Origin: Cohaesibacter marisflavi
GTDB lineage: Bacteria > Pseudomonadota > Alphaproteobacteria > Rhizobiales > Cohaesibacteraceae
Direction of reading: 5' to 3'
DNA: 64,000 nucleotides
Assembly: GCF_900115225.1 (NCBI RefSeq)
Contig: NZ_FOVR01000003.1
Coordinates: 1-64,000, forward strand
Position numbers and translations under genes: made by a program. The notes under the pieces are model-generated. The model ran no database searches. It was given only the letters and a program-made list of their open reading frames with translations, and was not told the origin of the DNA. This document shows, piece by piece, positions 54,197-63,034 of the stretch; positions within the stretch are counted from its first letter, which is position 1; each line of letters opens with the position of its first letter.

Positions 54197-55723
54197 ATGA
54201 CCAGACGACAGGCCGCCCTCTTGCGCCAGGCACAGATCCAGAATGCTATCGCTCAGTCGCGCCGCAAAAAGGCTCGCGCAATTGCTTTGGCTCCAAGCAA
54301 CAAGCTTTCAGCTCCGCGTCTCTTGATGCTGACCCTTTTGACCAGCCTTTTGATCATGCTCAGTTGGGGCTATGCGCGCGCGACTGAAATCCAGCGCGTC
54401 GTAAGTGACAAGGGCATCGAGGCATGGCTGGTTGAAGACAGCACGGTGCCCATCATCGCGATCGATTTTTCCTTCACCGGTGGTAGTGCGCAGGATGCGG
54501 ACGGCAAGGCCGGCACAGCAGCCATGCTCTCCAGCCTGCTTGATGAAGGCGCAGCCGATATGGACAGTCAGGCCTTTCAGACTGCCCTTGAAGACAATGC
54601 CATCAAGCTCAGCTTCGATGCAGGTCGTGACCGCTTCTATGGTTCGCTGCGCACCCTGACGCCGAACAAGGACATCGCCTTCGATCTATTGGCCAAGTCC
54701 CTGCAAGCTCCGCATTTCGACGCAAACCCGATTGAGCGCATGCGTGCGCAATGGATCGTTTCGGCCAAGCGCAAGCTGACCGACCCTGATGCCATCGCAT
54801 CACGAGCCATGCGGGATGCGCTCTTTGAGGGCCATCCCTATGGTCGCGACACAAACGGCACAGAGGCCTCTCTGGCCCGTATCACCCGCGACGATCTGGT
54901 TGCCATGCACAAGAATGTGATGACCCGAGACGGTCTCACCATCGGCGTTGTCGGCGCCATTGATGCAGAAAGCCTCAAGGCAATGCTCGACAAGGTGTTC
55001 GCGCCGCTGCCGGAAAGTGGCACACTCCAGCCGGTGGACGATGTCGAGATTTCCAAAACGGGTGAATTCCACGTTGATTTTGCTACGCCGCAAACCAAAA
55101 TCAGCTTCGCCATGCCGGGCATCAAGCGCCATGACGACGACTTTTTCGCAGCCTATCTGGTCAATCATATTCTGGGCGGCGGCTCCTTCTCCTCGCGTCT
55201 TTATGAAGAGATTCGCGAGAAGCGCGGCCTTGCCTATGGGGTCTATAGCTATCTGACTGATTATGACCATGCGCAGATGCTGGCCGGAGGCATGGGCACT
55301 CGCACGGAAAATGCCGATCAGGCGCTGATGCTGGTCAAGCAGGAAATCCAACGCCTTGGCAATGAAGGCCCAACCGAGGAAGAACTGGCTTCAGCCAAGA
55401 AATTCCTCATTGGCAACTATCCCTTGCGCTTTGACAGCTCGTCGAAGATTTCCCGCCAGCTGGTTGGTATCCAGAATGAAAAACTGGGCATCGACTATTT
55501 CGACAAGCGCAACAGCTATATCGAAGGGGTTACGCTGGATGATGCCAAACGCGCAGCCAAACGCCTGCTTGATCCCTCCAAGATGCTGATCGTTACCGTC
55601 GGCCAGCAGATCAAGCATGCTGATGCGACACCTGACAAACCGGCAGTTTCCGCCTCGGCATCAGTTGCAGCTCCAACTGCAGCCAATGACAATGAGCCTA
55701 AAGCCAAAGTCGGGGTCAACTGA
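54197..55723 (+). CDS. M16 peptidase-like partner without the zinc motif
   Basis: 508 aa protein. AGGAGG precedes ATG 54197. Basic N-terminus, then a membrane/signal helix (LLMLTLLTSLLIMLSWGYA). At the place of H-x-x-E-H it has TAAMLSSLLDEGA, so it cannot bind zinc. The GGGSFSSRLYEEIREKRGLAYGVYS region with the Arg/Tyr pair of M16 partners is kept. It starts 10 nt after the catalytic gene. Confidence 0.9.
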   Translation: MTRRQAALLRQAQIQNAIAQSRRKKARAIALAPSNKLSAPRLLMLTLLTSLLIMLSWGYARATEIQRVVSDKGIEAWLVEDSTVPIIAIDFSFTGGSAQDADGKAGTAAMLSSLLDEGAADMDSQAFQTALEDNAIKLSFDAGRDRFYGSLRTLTPNKDIAFDLLAKSLQAPHFDANPIERMRAQWIVSAKRKLTDPDAIASRAMRDALFEGHPYGRDTNGTEASLARITRDDLVAMHKNVMTRDGLTIGVVGAIDAESLKAMLDKVFAPLPESGTLQPVDDVEISKTGEFHVDFATPQTKISFAMPGIKRHDDDFFAAYLVNHILGGGSFSSRLYEEIREKRGLAYGVYSYLTDYDHAQMLAGGMGTRTENADQALMLVKQEIQRLGNEGPTEEELASAKKFLIGNYPLRFDSSSKISRQLVGIQNEKLGIDYFDKRNSYIEGVTLDDAKRAAKRLLDPSKMLIVTVGQQIKHADATPDKPAVSASASVAAPTAANDNEPKAKVGVN

Positions 55724-55986
55724 TCTCGTCTTGGCCATGGGCCAATAGGACAGAGTTCCCTGAAGGCCGCCCAATCCTATCCCGATGGGCGGCATAAGTC
55801 AGGCCATCGGCAGCTTCCTCCTTAGTTTGGTTGCCGGTGGCCTTTCTTTATTCCTCGACGCCTTAACCAATGAGCAGGGATCAAAATGGGTCCCTTGCAA
55901 GGAAGCTCTGGACGTTGCCGCCTCAGTCCTCTAAAAGAGGCGCACTTCTTTTCCAACCCTTTGATAGCCCAGCCGCATTGATAGCA

Positions 55987-57009
55987 ATGACCAGACCAGC
56001 AGCCCAGTGGCAGCCCCTTCACTTCGACATCAACCCGCAAACCGGCGCTCCGGGGGCCACCCTTTCCAAGGATCCGGGTTTCTTGCGCGCCAGCAAGATC
56101 CTAGCTGAAGGCGGGTTGGTCGCAGTACCGACGGAAACGGTTTATGGTCTGGCGGCAGATGCCACCAATGCCGAAGCGGTCGCAAGTATCTATCAGGCCA
56201 AAAACAGGCCAAGCTTCAACCCCCTCATCTCGCATTTGCCAAGCCTTGAAGCTGCCCAGCGGCACGGGCTGTTCAATGAGGATGCTTTAAAATTGGCGAA
56301 CGCCTTCTGGCCCGGCCCGATGACCCTTGTCGTTAAAAAGCGCGAGGAGAGCCCGATTGCGGATCTCACCTCAGCAGGGCTTGATACGGTGGCCTTGCGG
56401 GTTCCGGATTCGGCATTGATGCGTTCTCTCGCCTTTGCAACAGGCAAGCCGCTGGCCGCCCCATCCGCTAACCGCTCAGGACGCGTGAGCCCGACTACGG
56501 CAGCCCATGTGGCCGAAGAACTGGCCGACCGCATCGACATGATCGCTGATACAGGCGCCTGTCGGGTCGGCGTGGAATCCAGCGTCATTCTCTGTGTTGA
56601 CGGCGTACCGGCCACGCTGTTGCGTCCGGGCGGCATTTCCGCTGAACAGTTGGAAGCAGTGCTGGGGCGCCCCCTCGCCCGCGCGGGCACCGACGACACG
56701 GCCCCAAGCTCTCCGGGCATGATGACCAGTCATTATGCGCCCTCAGTCGCTGTACGCCTCAACGCAAAAGAGATTCAGCAAGGAGAAGCCCTTCTGGCAT
56801 TCGGGCCGAATTTGCCAACCAATGCGGACCTCGCTGTAGAGGTGGTCAATCTTTCGGAAACAGGTGACAGTTTTGAAGCGGCGCAGAAGCTCTTTGCTTC
56901 TCTGCGTGCGCTCGATCGGCCTGGCGTGACCTGTATTGCGGTTGCCCCCATAAGCAACGAAGGGCTGGGCGAAGCCATCAATGATAGACTGAAGCGCGCG
57001 GCAGCCTGA
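55987..57009 (+). CDS. tsaC: L-threonylcarbamoyladenylate synthase (Sua5 type)
   Basis: 340 aa enzyme for the t6A base of tRNAs. N-terminal YrdC domain: LAEGGLVAVPTETVYGLAADAT, KNRPSFNPLI, WPGPMTLVV, the FATGKPLAAPSANRSGRVSPT core. C-terminal Sua5 domain: PSSPGMMTSHYAPS. Two domains make it the long Sua5 form. Start at ATG 55987; ribosome site weak. Confidence 0.94.
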   Translation: MTRPAAQWQPLHFDINPQTGAPGATLSKDPGFLRASKILAEGGLVAVPTETVYGLAADATNAEAVASIYQAKNRPSFNPLISHLPSLEAAQRHGLFNEDALKLANAFWPGPMTLVVKKREESPIADLTSAGLDTVALRVPDSALMRSLAFATGKPLAAPSANRSGRVSPTTAAHVAEELADRIDMIADTGACRVGVESSVILCVDGVPATLLRPGGISAEQLEAVLGRPLARAGTDDTAPSSPGMMTSHYAPSVAVRLNAKEIQQGEALLAFGPNLPTNADLAVEVVNLSETGDSFEAAQKLFASLRALDRPGVTCIAVAPISNEGLGEAINDRLKRAAA

Positions 57010-57217
57010 CGCCGAACGGTCAGCGAGCAATCTGGCTCAAGCTGCCTGGCTTTGTCTGCCGGTCCACAGATTCCTGTCCCTATCCAAGCCATGGTTTCAG
57101 CCGCTTACGAGCGGTGTCACCAAACTGCCACGCAGCCGTCACGACGCTGAAACACATCTGCACAAGTCTTGCGATCTCTTATCCGCTTTTTCAAAATTCA
57201 ATTGCTAGAGATCGACA

Positions 57218-59239
57218 ATGTCCAACAAAGACGTCAATGCTCACACGAGCATGTCACGCCGCTCCCTGCTGCTCGGCAGTGCCGCCATTGCCACGAGCGC
57301 CGCTTTTTCCCCCATGCTGACGTTCCGCGCCAATGCCGCCCCCATGGCTGGCGAGTTGCAGCTGGTCCCCGCCACGCCCAACCCGAACGGCATCATCGAC
57401 AAGCTGTTCCTTTTGAAGGGCGATCCGCTCAGCGGTCCGATCAAAACCATCGTGGCCGAAGATGGCAGCCCCGTTCCGGCGCCCGTCCTTCAAGAAGGCG
57501 AACGCCGCGTTCTGCGCGTGTTGCATTTCAACGACATGCATAACCATATCACCGACCTGCACGGCAAGAAGGGCGACACCCACCGCCTTGCGCAGATGGT
57601 CAAGCTGGTCAAGGAAGCCCGCACCAATGCAGCCGAGAATGAAGCTGTGCTGTTTGTTTCCGCTGGCGATGACCACACCGGCTCGATCTTTGACGAGCTG
57701 ATGGGCTGGAGCCCTGAGGAATTCGTCGCTGACGCCAGCTATCGCGCCTATAGTGCAGCCGGTGTCGAAATTGCCGCACTGGGCAACCATGAATTCGACC
57801 GTGGCGCCGAGTTGCTCAAAAAGGGCAAGGATACGGATGCGACCTTCCCGCTGCTTTCCGCCAACGTGCATTCGTCGGGCTATATGAAGCGTGATGAAGA
57901 CTACACCGCCGCAGCTGTTGCCGACATCAATGGCTTGCGCGTCGGGCTCATTGGCCTCACCACCAACATCGACACCCGCGTCGGCCAGCCAAACGATCCG
58001 ACCCTCGCGGTTGACCGTCCGGTGACAGCGCTTTCCAACCTGCTGCCTGCTGTCTCCGAAATCTCCGATGTGGTCGTCATTCTTTCCCACTGCGGCTATG
58101 GCATCGGGCAGCATAAATCCGGCAAGGCAGCCACGGCGCGTGACATTGGCGACGGAGACTTTGCCATTGCCAAGATTGCAGGCGAGTTGAGCGAAAAGCC
58201 GATTGTTGTGGTTGGCGGCCATACGCACACCAAACTCAATGAGTCCGGCATTGACGAGAACAACCTCAAGGACGGCGTGCTCATCACTCAGGCTCTAGCC
58301 CACGGCAAGTTCCTTGGTGATATAGCCATTTCCATCGCCGCCCATCAGGGCCGTAAGGATTGGTACAATTCGGTTTCCCTGCATCCGATCAAGGCCAGCG
58401 ACAAGCGTGTTGCCAGCGACGATCCGAAATATCCTTCCCTGCAGCAGGAAGGCGACTGGGATGCCTCATTCGAAGACACCGTGGTTGGCCCGCTGCTCAA
58501 GCAGCTCGACAGCAAGCTGGCCGAGACCATCGGCATGGTGGAAGCGGATACCCTTGGTCGTGAGGTCACCATCGCCAGCCGCTATATCGGCGAGAGTGCT
58601 CTTGGCAACTTCATGAATGATGCCGTGGTGGCGCGCTCGGAGACCTTCCCCGGCGGCAAGGTGGATTTTGCTCTCTTCAATGCGACGGGCCTATCGGCCG
58701 GCGTGGAGAAGGGGCCTTTGTCCTTCAAGGCCTGGTATGACGTGATGCCTTATGCCGACGCCATTCATGTGGCCACCATGACCGGTGCTCAGTTGCGCGA
58801 CATGCTCAACAACAATGCGGTGCGCCTGCTCCGCCCCGAAGAAGCGAAGGATGTAGACCTGAATGGCTTCGTCTCGCGCGGCTTCCTACATTTCTCCTCG
58901 GGCATTCGCTATGAAATCGCTCTGGGCGCAGATGCCAAATCCGCAAAGGCCGTCAATATCACGCTCAATGGCCAGCCGATCGAAGAGGTTCTGGACAAAA
59001 AATTCACCCTCGCGATCAACAGCTACATTGCCTTTGGTGCCTATGGTGAAACCTGGAACGGCAAGCCGATTTCCGGTGGCGTCGCAGGTGACATCCCGAG
59101 CTTTGATCTGCGCAAGCTGGACTATGACCATACCGGTCTTGTCTATCGCAACGAGGTGATCGCCTTCATCCGCGAGCAGAAGGTCATAACAGAGGCTAAT
59201 GGTGCCAAGCTTGATGGCCGACTGGCCGTGAAGGCCTGA
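57218..59239 (+). CDS. Tat-exported 5'-nucleotidase/metallophosphatase
   Basis: 673 aa enzyme with a twin-arginine signal (SRRSLLLGSAAIATSAAF). Metal motifs: LHFNDMHNHI, LGNHEFDRG, LSHCGYG and GGHTHTKL. The C-terminal nucleotide domain contains FALFNATGLSAGVEKG. It is longer than the Sec-type enzyme at 30744. Export by Tat suggests the protein folds with its metal before secretion. Confidence 0.9.
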   Translation: MSNKDVNAHTSMSRRSLLLGSAAIATSAAFSPMLTFRANAAPMAGELQLVPATPNPNGIIDKLFLLKGDPLSGPIKTIVAEDGSPVPAPVLQEGERRVLRVLHFNDMHNHITDLHGKKGDTHRLAQMVKLVKEARTNAAENEAVLFVSAGDDHTGSIFDELMGWSPEEFVADASYRAYSAAGVEIAALGNHEFDRGAELLKKGKDTDATFPLLSANVHSSGYMKRDEDYTAAAVADINGLRVGLIGLTTNIDTRVGQPNDPTLAVDRPVTALSNLLPAVSEISDVVVILSHCGYGIGQHKSGKAATARDIGDGDFAIAKIAGELSEKPIVVVGGHTHTKLNESGIDENNLKDGVLITQALAHGKFLGDIAISIAAHQGRKDWYNSVSLHPIKASDKRVASDDPKYPSLQQEGDWDASFEDTVVGPLLKQLDSKLAETIGMVEADTLGREVTIASRYIGESALGNFMNDAVVARSETFPGGKVDFALFNATGLSAGVEKGPLSFKAWYDVMPYADAIHVATMTGAQLRDMLNNNAVRLLRPEEAKDVDLNGFVSRGFLHFSSGIRYEIALGADAKSAKAVNITLNGQPIEEVLDKKFTLAINSYIAFGAYGETWNGKPISGGVAGDIPSFDLRKLDYDHTGLVYRNEVIAFIREQKVITEANGAKLDGRLAVKA

Positions 59240-59543
59240 TCTTTTCTGCTGCCAGCAGATGATCCATTGTCTATGCCAAACCAGAGCCGGAGCCAGTCTC
59301 CGGCTTTTTCTGTATGAGTCGCTCTTCATCGCAGAATGCGTCACGGCCCTTGAGGACGGTCTGTTCAAAACCTGACTAAAATCAGCAATGCAAGATTGTC
59401 GGTGTTTCTTCTTACTCATTTTGTTGTAATGTGCAACTCCATGGGATGGTGTCCAGCACCATAAACCCTTCCAGATCAGGCAGCGTCGGTTCGATCCACC
59501 CCGCCTCGGCCCCTGCCCTCAATACCAATAAAAGGAACCTTTC
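59240..59543. other. Intergenic region
   Basis: 304 nt with the terminator at 59285-59309. The promoter of the amidohydrolase gene should follow; no clear box. Confidence 0.4.
59285..59309 (+). terminator. Terminator of the Tat 5'-nucleotidase gene
   Basis: AGCCGGAG pairs with CTCCGGCT, followed by TTTTTC. Confidence 0.85.
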
Positions 59544-60725
59544 ATGGATCAGAGCAACGATTTTGCTTCCCTTTCTGATTTTGAAGACAAAAAAGAAGAG
59601 ATGGCTGCCAACCGGCAGCATATTCACCAGCATCCCGAACTGTCGCATCAGGAATCCGAAACCGCAGCCTTTGTGGCTGGCAAACTCAAGGACTGGGGCT
59701 ATGAGGTTGCCGAAAATGTTGGCGGACACGGTATCGTGGCGCGACTCAAAGTAGGGGAAGGTACCAAGAGCATTGCCATTCGCGCCGATATGGATGCCCT
59801 GCCGATCACCGAGGAAACCGGCCTAGCCTATGCCAGCAAGAATGCAGGCGTCATGCATGCCTGCGGCCATGATGGCCATACGGCTGTGCTGATGGGTACA
59901 GCGGAATATCTCGCTCGCACCAAGAAATTCGACGGCACCGTCAATCTCATTTTCCAGCCAGCCGAGGAAAGCCCGGTCAAAAGTGGCGCAGAAAAGATGA
60001 TCGAAGACGGGCTTCTGGAACGCTTCCCGTTTGACTGCATCTATGGCCTGCATAACCATCCCGGTGCTCCGGTTGGGCAGATCATGCTGCGCGATGGACC
60101 GGCCATGGCCGGCGCCGACATGATAGACATCACCGTGCGCGGCAAAGGTGGCCATGGGGCTCGCCCGCAGGAAACCGTAGATCCGGTGGTAACCGCCTGC
60201 CATATCGCCATTGGCCTGCAGACCATCGTGTCGCGCAACATCGATCCGTTCCAGCCTGCCGTCATCACCATCGGTGCGATCCATGGCGGCAATGCTCCGA
60301 ACGTCATTCCCGAAGAGGTCCTGATGCGCGTCACTTTGCGAACCTTTGACCAGACCGTGCGCGATCATGCCAAAAAGCGCATCATCGAGATGTCCCAATC
60401 CATCGCAGAAGGGTTTGGAGCAACGGCCAAGGTGGATATTCCGCACGGGCTGCCGGTAGTGGTCAACTCCACCAAGGAAATGGCGTTTGCCAAGGAAGTG
60501 GCGCTGGAGCTGGTGGGCGAAGAGAATATCGCCGAGTTCCCGATCAGTTCTGGCAGTGAAGACTTCGCCCATTATCTGGCGCATAAGCCGGGCTGCTTCA
60601 TTCGCGTGGGCAACGGAGAAGAGTCAGCGGCTCTGCATAACCCGAAATTCAATTTCTCTGACGAGATGTTGCCGGTCGGAGCAGCGCTCTGGGCACGTCT
60701 GGTTGAGCGCTATCTGCACGCCTGA
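59544..60725 (+). CDS. M20 amidohydrolase (hippurate hydrolase-like)
   Basis: 393 aa metallopeptidase-type enzyme that cleaves N-acyl amino acids. Marks: QHIHQHPELSHQE, IRADMDALPI, MHACGHDGHTA (metal Cys and His), FQPAEE, YGLHNHPG, and SSGSEDFAHYL. Complete length and good start (AAAGGAAC). No transporter nearby. Confidence 0.92.
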   Translation: MDQSNDFASLSDFEDKKEEMAANRQHIHQHPELSHQESETAAFVAGKLKDWGYEVAENVGGHGIVARLKVGEGTKSIAIRADMDALPITEETGLAYASKNAGVMHACGHDGHTAVLMGTAEYLARTKKFDGTVNLIFQPAEESPVKSGAEKMIEDGLLERFPFDCIYGLHNHPGAPVGQIMLRDGPAMAGADMIDITVRGKGGHGARPQETVDPVVTACHIAIGLQTIVSRNIDPFQPAVITIGAIHGGNAPNVIPEEVLMRVTLRTFDQTVRDHAKKRIIEMSQSIAEGFGATAKVDIPHGLPVVVNSTKEMAFAKEVALELVGEENIAEFPISSGSEDFAHYLAHKPGCFIRVGNGEESAALHNPKFNFSDEMLPVGAALWARLVERYLHA

Positions 60726-60757
60726 CGGTGAGTTTCGGGCACTTGCCCTTAAAAAAT

Positions 60758-62755
60758 TTAGGACAGGGGAGCCCTCTCCTGTCCTTTTGCCCGCTCCATG
60801 GGGGCGAGGAACAGGCATGTTTGTTCATGCTTGGCGATCAGCACGCCGACCTGTTCGGCAGGAACCGGCGCTGACCAGAGGTAGCCCTGCACAAGCCGCC
60901 CTCCGAGCCGTTTGATCATATCCAGCTCGGCAGTCGTTTCCACGCCTTCAACAATACATTCCACGCCCATGTCGCGGCTGAGCGAAAGCAGGGATTTGAC
61001 AATCTTGTAGCCAGCTTGATTCTTGTCCAGCTCGCTCACAAAACTCCGGTCGATCTTGATCGTCGTCAGCGGCAAGGCGTGCAACTGGCTCAGGCTGGAA
61101 AAACCGGTGCCAAAATCATCCAGTGAAATGCCGCAGCCGAGCGCTCTGAGATCCGCAATAGAAGCTTGTACTTCATTCTCCCGGCCCATGGCGGCGGTTT
61201 CGGTGATTTCAAAATCAATCCGGCGCGGATCAACATCACTGTGCATGACAATGGAGGCCAGCTTCAGGGTGCGTTCCCCTGCGCTCACATCAAGGGTGGA
61301 GAGGTTGAAGGAAAGCTTGATCTCGTGCGGCCAATTAGCGGCTTCTGACAAGGCTTTGGCCAGCAGGGTATGAGTGATTTCGCAAATCCGGCCACTTTGT
61401 TCTGCAATGGGAATGAAGACCGAAGGGGCAACTTGACCAACCTGCGGACTGTGCCAACGAGCCAGAGCTTCGAAGGCGGCAATGCGGCCTGAAGACACTT
61501 CGACGATGGGCTGAAAATAGACACTGAGTTCCTTGTCTAGATTTGCCGAGCGAATGGCTTGCTCGATCAGGCCGCGCTGTTCGAGCTCAGTGGCCTGCTC
61601 TTTGGCGAACAGGCTGGGACAGCCCCTGTTGTTTCTCTTGTTCTGATAGAGAGCATAGTCGGCGCATTCATATAAATCATGCGCTGTTTTGGCGACATCG
61701 GGATAGACCGCGTAACCAACCGAAGCGGAAATGCTGATGCGCCCCTCTTCGATGAGAAAAGGCGCGCGGAGCACAGCACAGATCTGCTCTCCCAGCAGCA
61801 GCAATTCAGCGTCGGAATTGCGTGTCTTGATGAGCAGCGCAAATTCGTCTCCGCCGAGGCGTGACACCAAGATATCCCCTCCGACCAGCCTCTTGAGCCG
61901 TTCAGCCACATTCTGTAGCAACAAATCGCCAATAGTGTGCCCGTGCAGATCATTCACGGCCTTGAAGCCATCCAGATCCAGAATGCCGACAGCCAGCCGC
62001 CGCCTATTCTCTTGTGCAAGGGCGATTTCCCTATTGAGATTATCAAAAAACAGACGCCGGTTTGGCAGGCTGGTGAGACTATCGAGATTGGCCAGCGTCC
62101 GGTTATGCTCGCTGGCCCGTTGCAGGGCGACTTCTGACTTCACTGCATTGCGGAAATGGCTGGACTGAACATAGACCACCACCACCAGCAAAGCTGCAGC
62201 AATCAACAGGTTCACCCCCATGGTCATCAGGGCGCTGTCTCCGGTCAGTAACAGGCGGATGACCAGCGGAATGTAGACGAACATTGCCACCTGATAGGCG
62301 GCAATCCGCAGATGCATCATGAAAACGACAATACAGATTCCCGAAATAGCCATGAAATAGGAGATGTTGACCCGAATGACATGGTCCCCATATTCAAACA
62401 GAGACAAGGCCCAAGCAGTAAAGAAAATGGGGAGCGCCGCGCCAAGAAGCTTGATCTGCGCCATGGCTCGTCTGCAGCGCTCCACGGTCTCAAATTCGGA
62501 TCGGGCATTGAACCAGTGATGAATGCGCGCAGTAAATACAAAGGTGAAAATGACCGGCGTGCCATAAACCAGCCAGGCCGGAGCCACAGCCCTGCTTGTC
62601 AGAGCCACGCCCCAAATGCTGCTCAGCAATATTGTATAAACCAGCGGCAGCTGGCGGGTGCAGATCTGGTATTGCGCCCTTATGAGTTCGGCGCTGTTTC
62701 TCTTTGCTTTGGCTCCATAGAAATCCAGAGCTTTTTCAAAAAGGATGCCTATCAA
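60758..62755 (-). CDS. Membrane GGDEF-EAL signalling protein
   Basis: 665 aa c-di-GMP protein. Residues about 30-200 form several membrane helices of no known sensor type. The GGDEF domain (about 235-395) has DLDGFKAVNDLHGH and an intact SRLGGDEFALL, so it can make c-di-GMP. The EAL domain (about 410-650) has AFEALARWHSP, DDFGTGFSSL and KIDRSFV, so it can also degrade it. Which one dominates cannot be told. It controls motility or biofilm in this type of bacterium. Confidence 0.93.
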   Translation of the reverse strand: MIGILFEKALDFYGAKAKRNSAELIRAQYQICTRQLPLVYTILLSSIWGVALTSRAVAPAWLVYGTPVIFTFVFTARIHHWFNARSEFETVERCRRAMAQIKLLGAALPIFFTAWALSLFEYGDHVIRVNISYFMAISGICIVVFMMHLRIAAYQVAMFVYIPLVIRLLLTGDSALMTMGVNLLIAAALLVVVVYVQSSHFRNAVKSEVALQRASEHNRTLANLDSLTSLPNRRLFFDNLNREIALAQENRRRLAVGILDLDGFKAVNDLHGHTIGDLLLQNVAERLKRLVGGDILVSRLGGDEFALLIKTRNSDAELLLLGEQICAVLRAPFLIEEGRISISASVGYAVYPDVAKTAHDLYECADYALYQNKRNNRGCPSLFAKEQATELEQRGLIEQAIRSANLDKELSVYFQPIVEVSSGRIAAFEALARWHSPQVGQVAPSVFIPIAEQSGRICEITHTLLAKALSEAANWPHEIKLSFNLSTLDVSAGERTLKLASIVMHSDVDPRRIDFEITETAAMGRENEVQASIADLRALGCGISLDDFGTGFSSLSQLHALPLTTIKIDRSFVSELDKNQAGYKIVKSLLSLSRDMGVECIVEGVETTAELDMIKRLGGRLVQGYLWSAPVPAEQVGVLIAKHEQTCLFLAPMERAKGQERAPLS
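60761..60790 (+). terminator. Terminator of the M20 gene
   Basis: AGGACAGGGGA pairs with TCTCCTGTCCT, with one mismatch, then TTTTG. It overlaps the end of the GGDEF-EAL gene on the other strand. Confidence 0.65.
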
Positions 62756-62968
62756 TGGTCAACCCTCTGGCCTCATTTTTCTTCACCCAGAGGTTATGGG
62801 GCAAGGGTAAATCAATCATTGCGCAAGTAAAAATTTCATACAAGACTAAACTAAATGCTGGTGTACCACCTGTCCAAAACTGCCATTTATCCTTTTTTCT
62901 CAGGTAATTAGGTATTTTTTACAAGGTATTTTTCTCTATCTATGGCGTTACCCATCATGGCCAGGTAA

Positions 62969-62999
62969 TAAAAAAGCGCGGGCTGATGCCGCGCTTTTC
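62969..62999. terminator. Bidirectional terminator
   Basis: AAAAGCGCGG pairs with CCGCGCTTTT. It ends the HhH gene from the right, 36 nt after its stop. Confidence 0.85.
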
Positions 63000-63034
63000 T
63001 TCTCAATTGCACAAGGCCGGGTCTTCTTTTCGAC

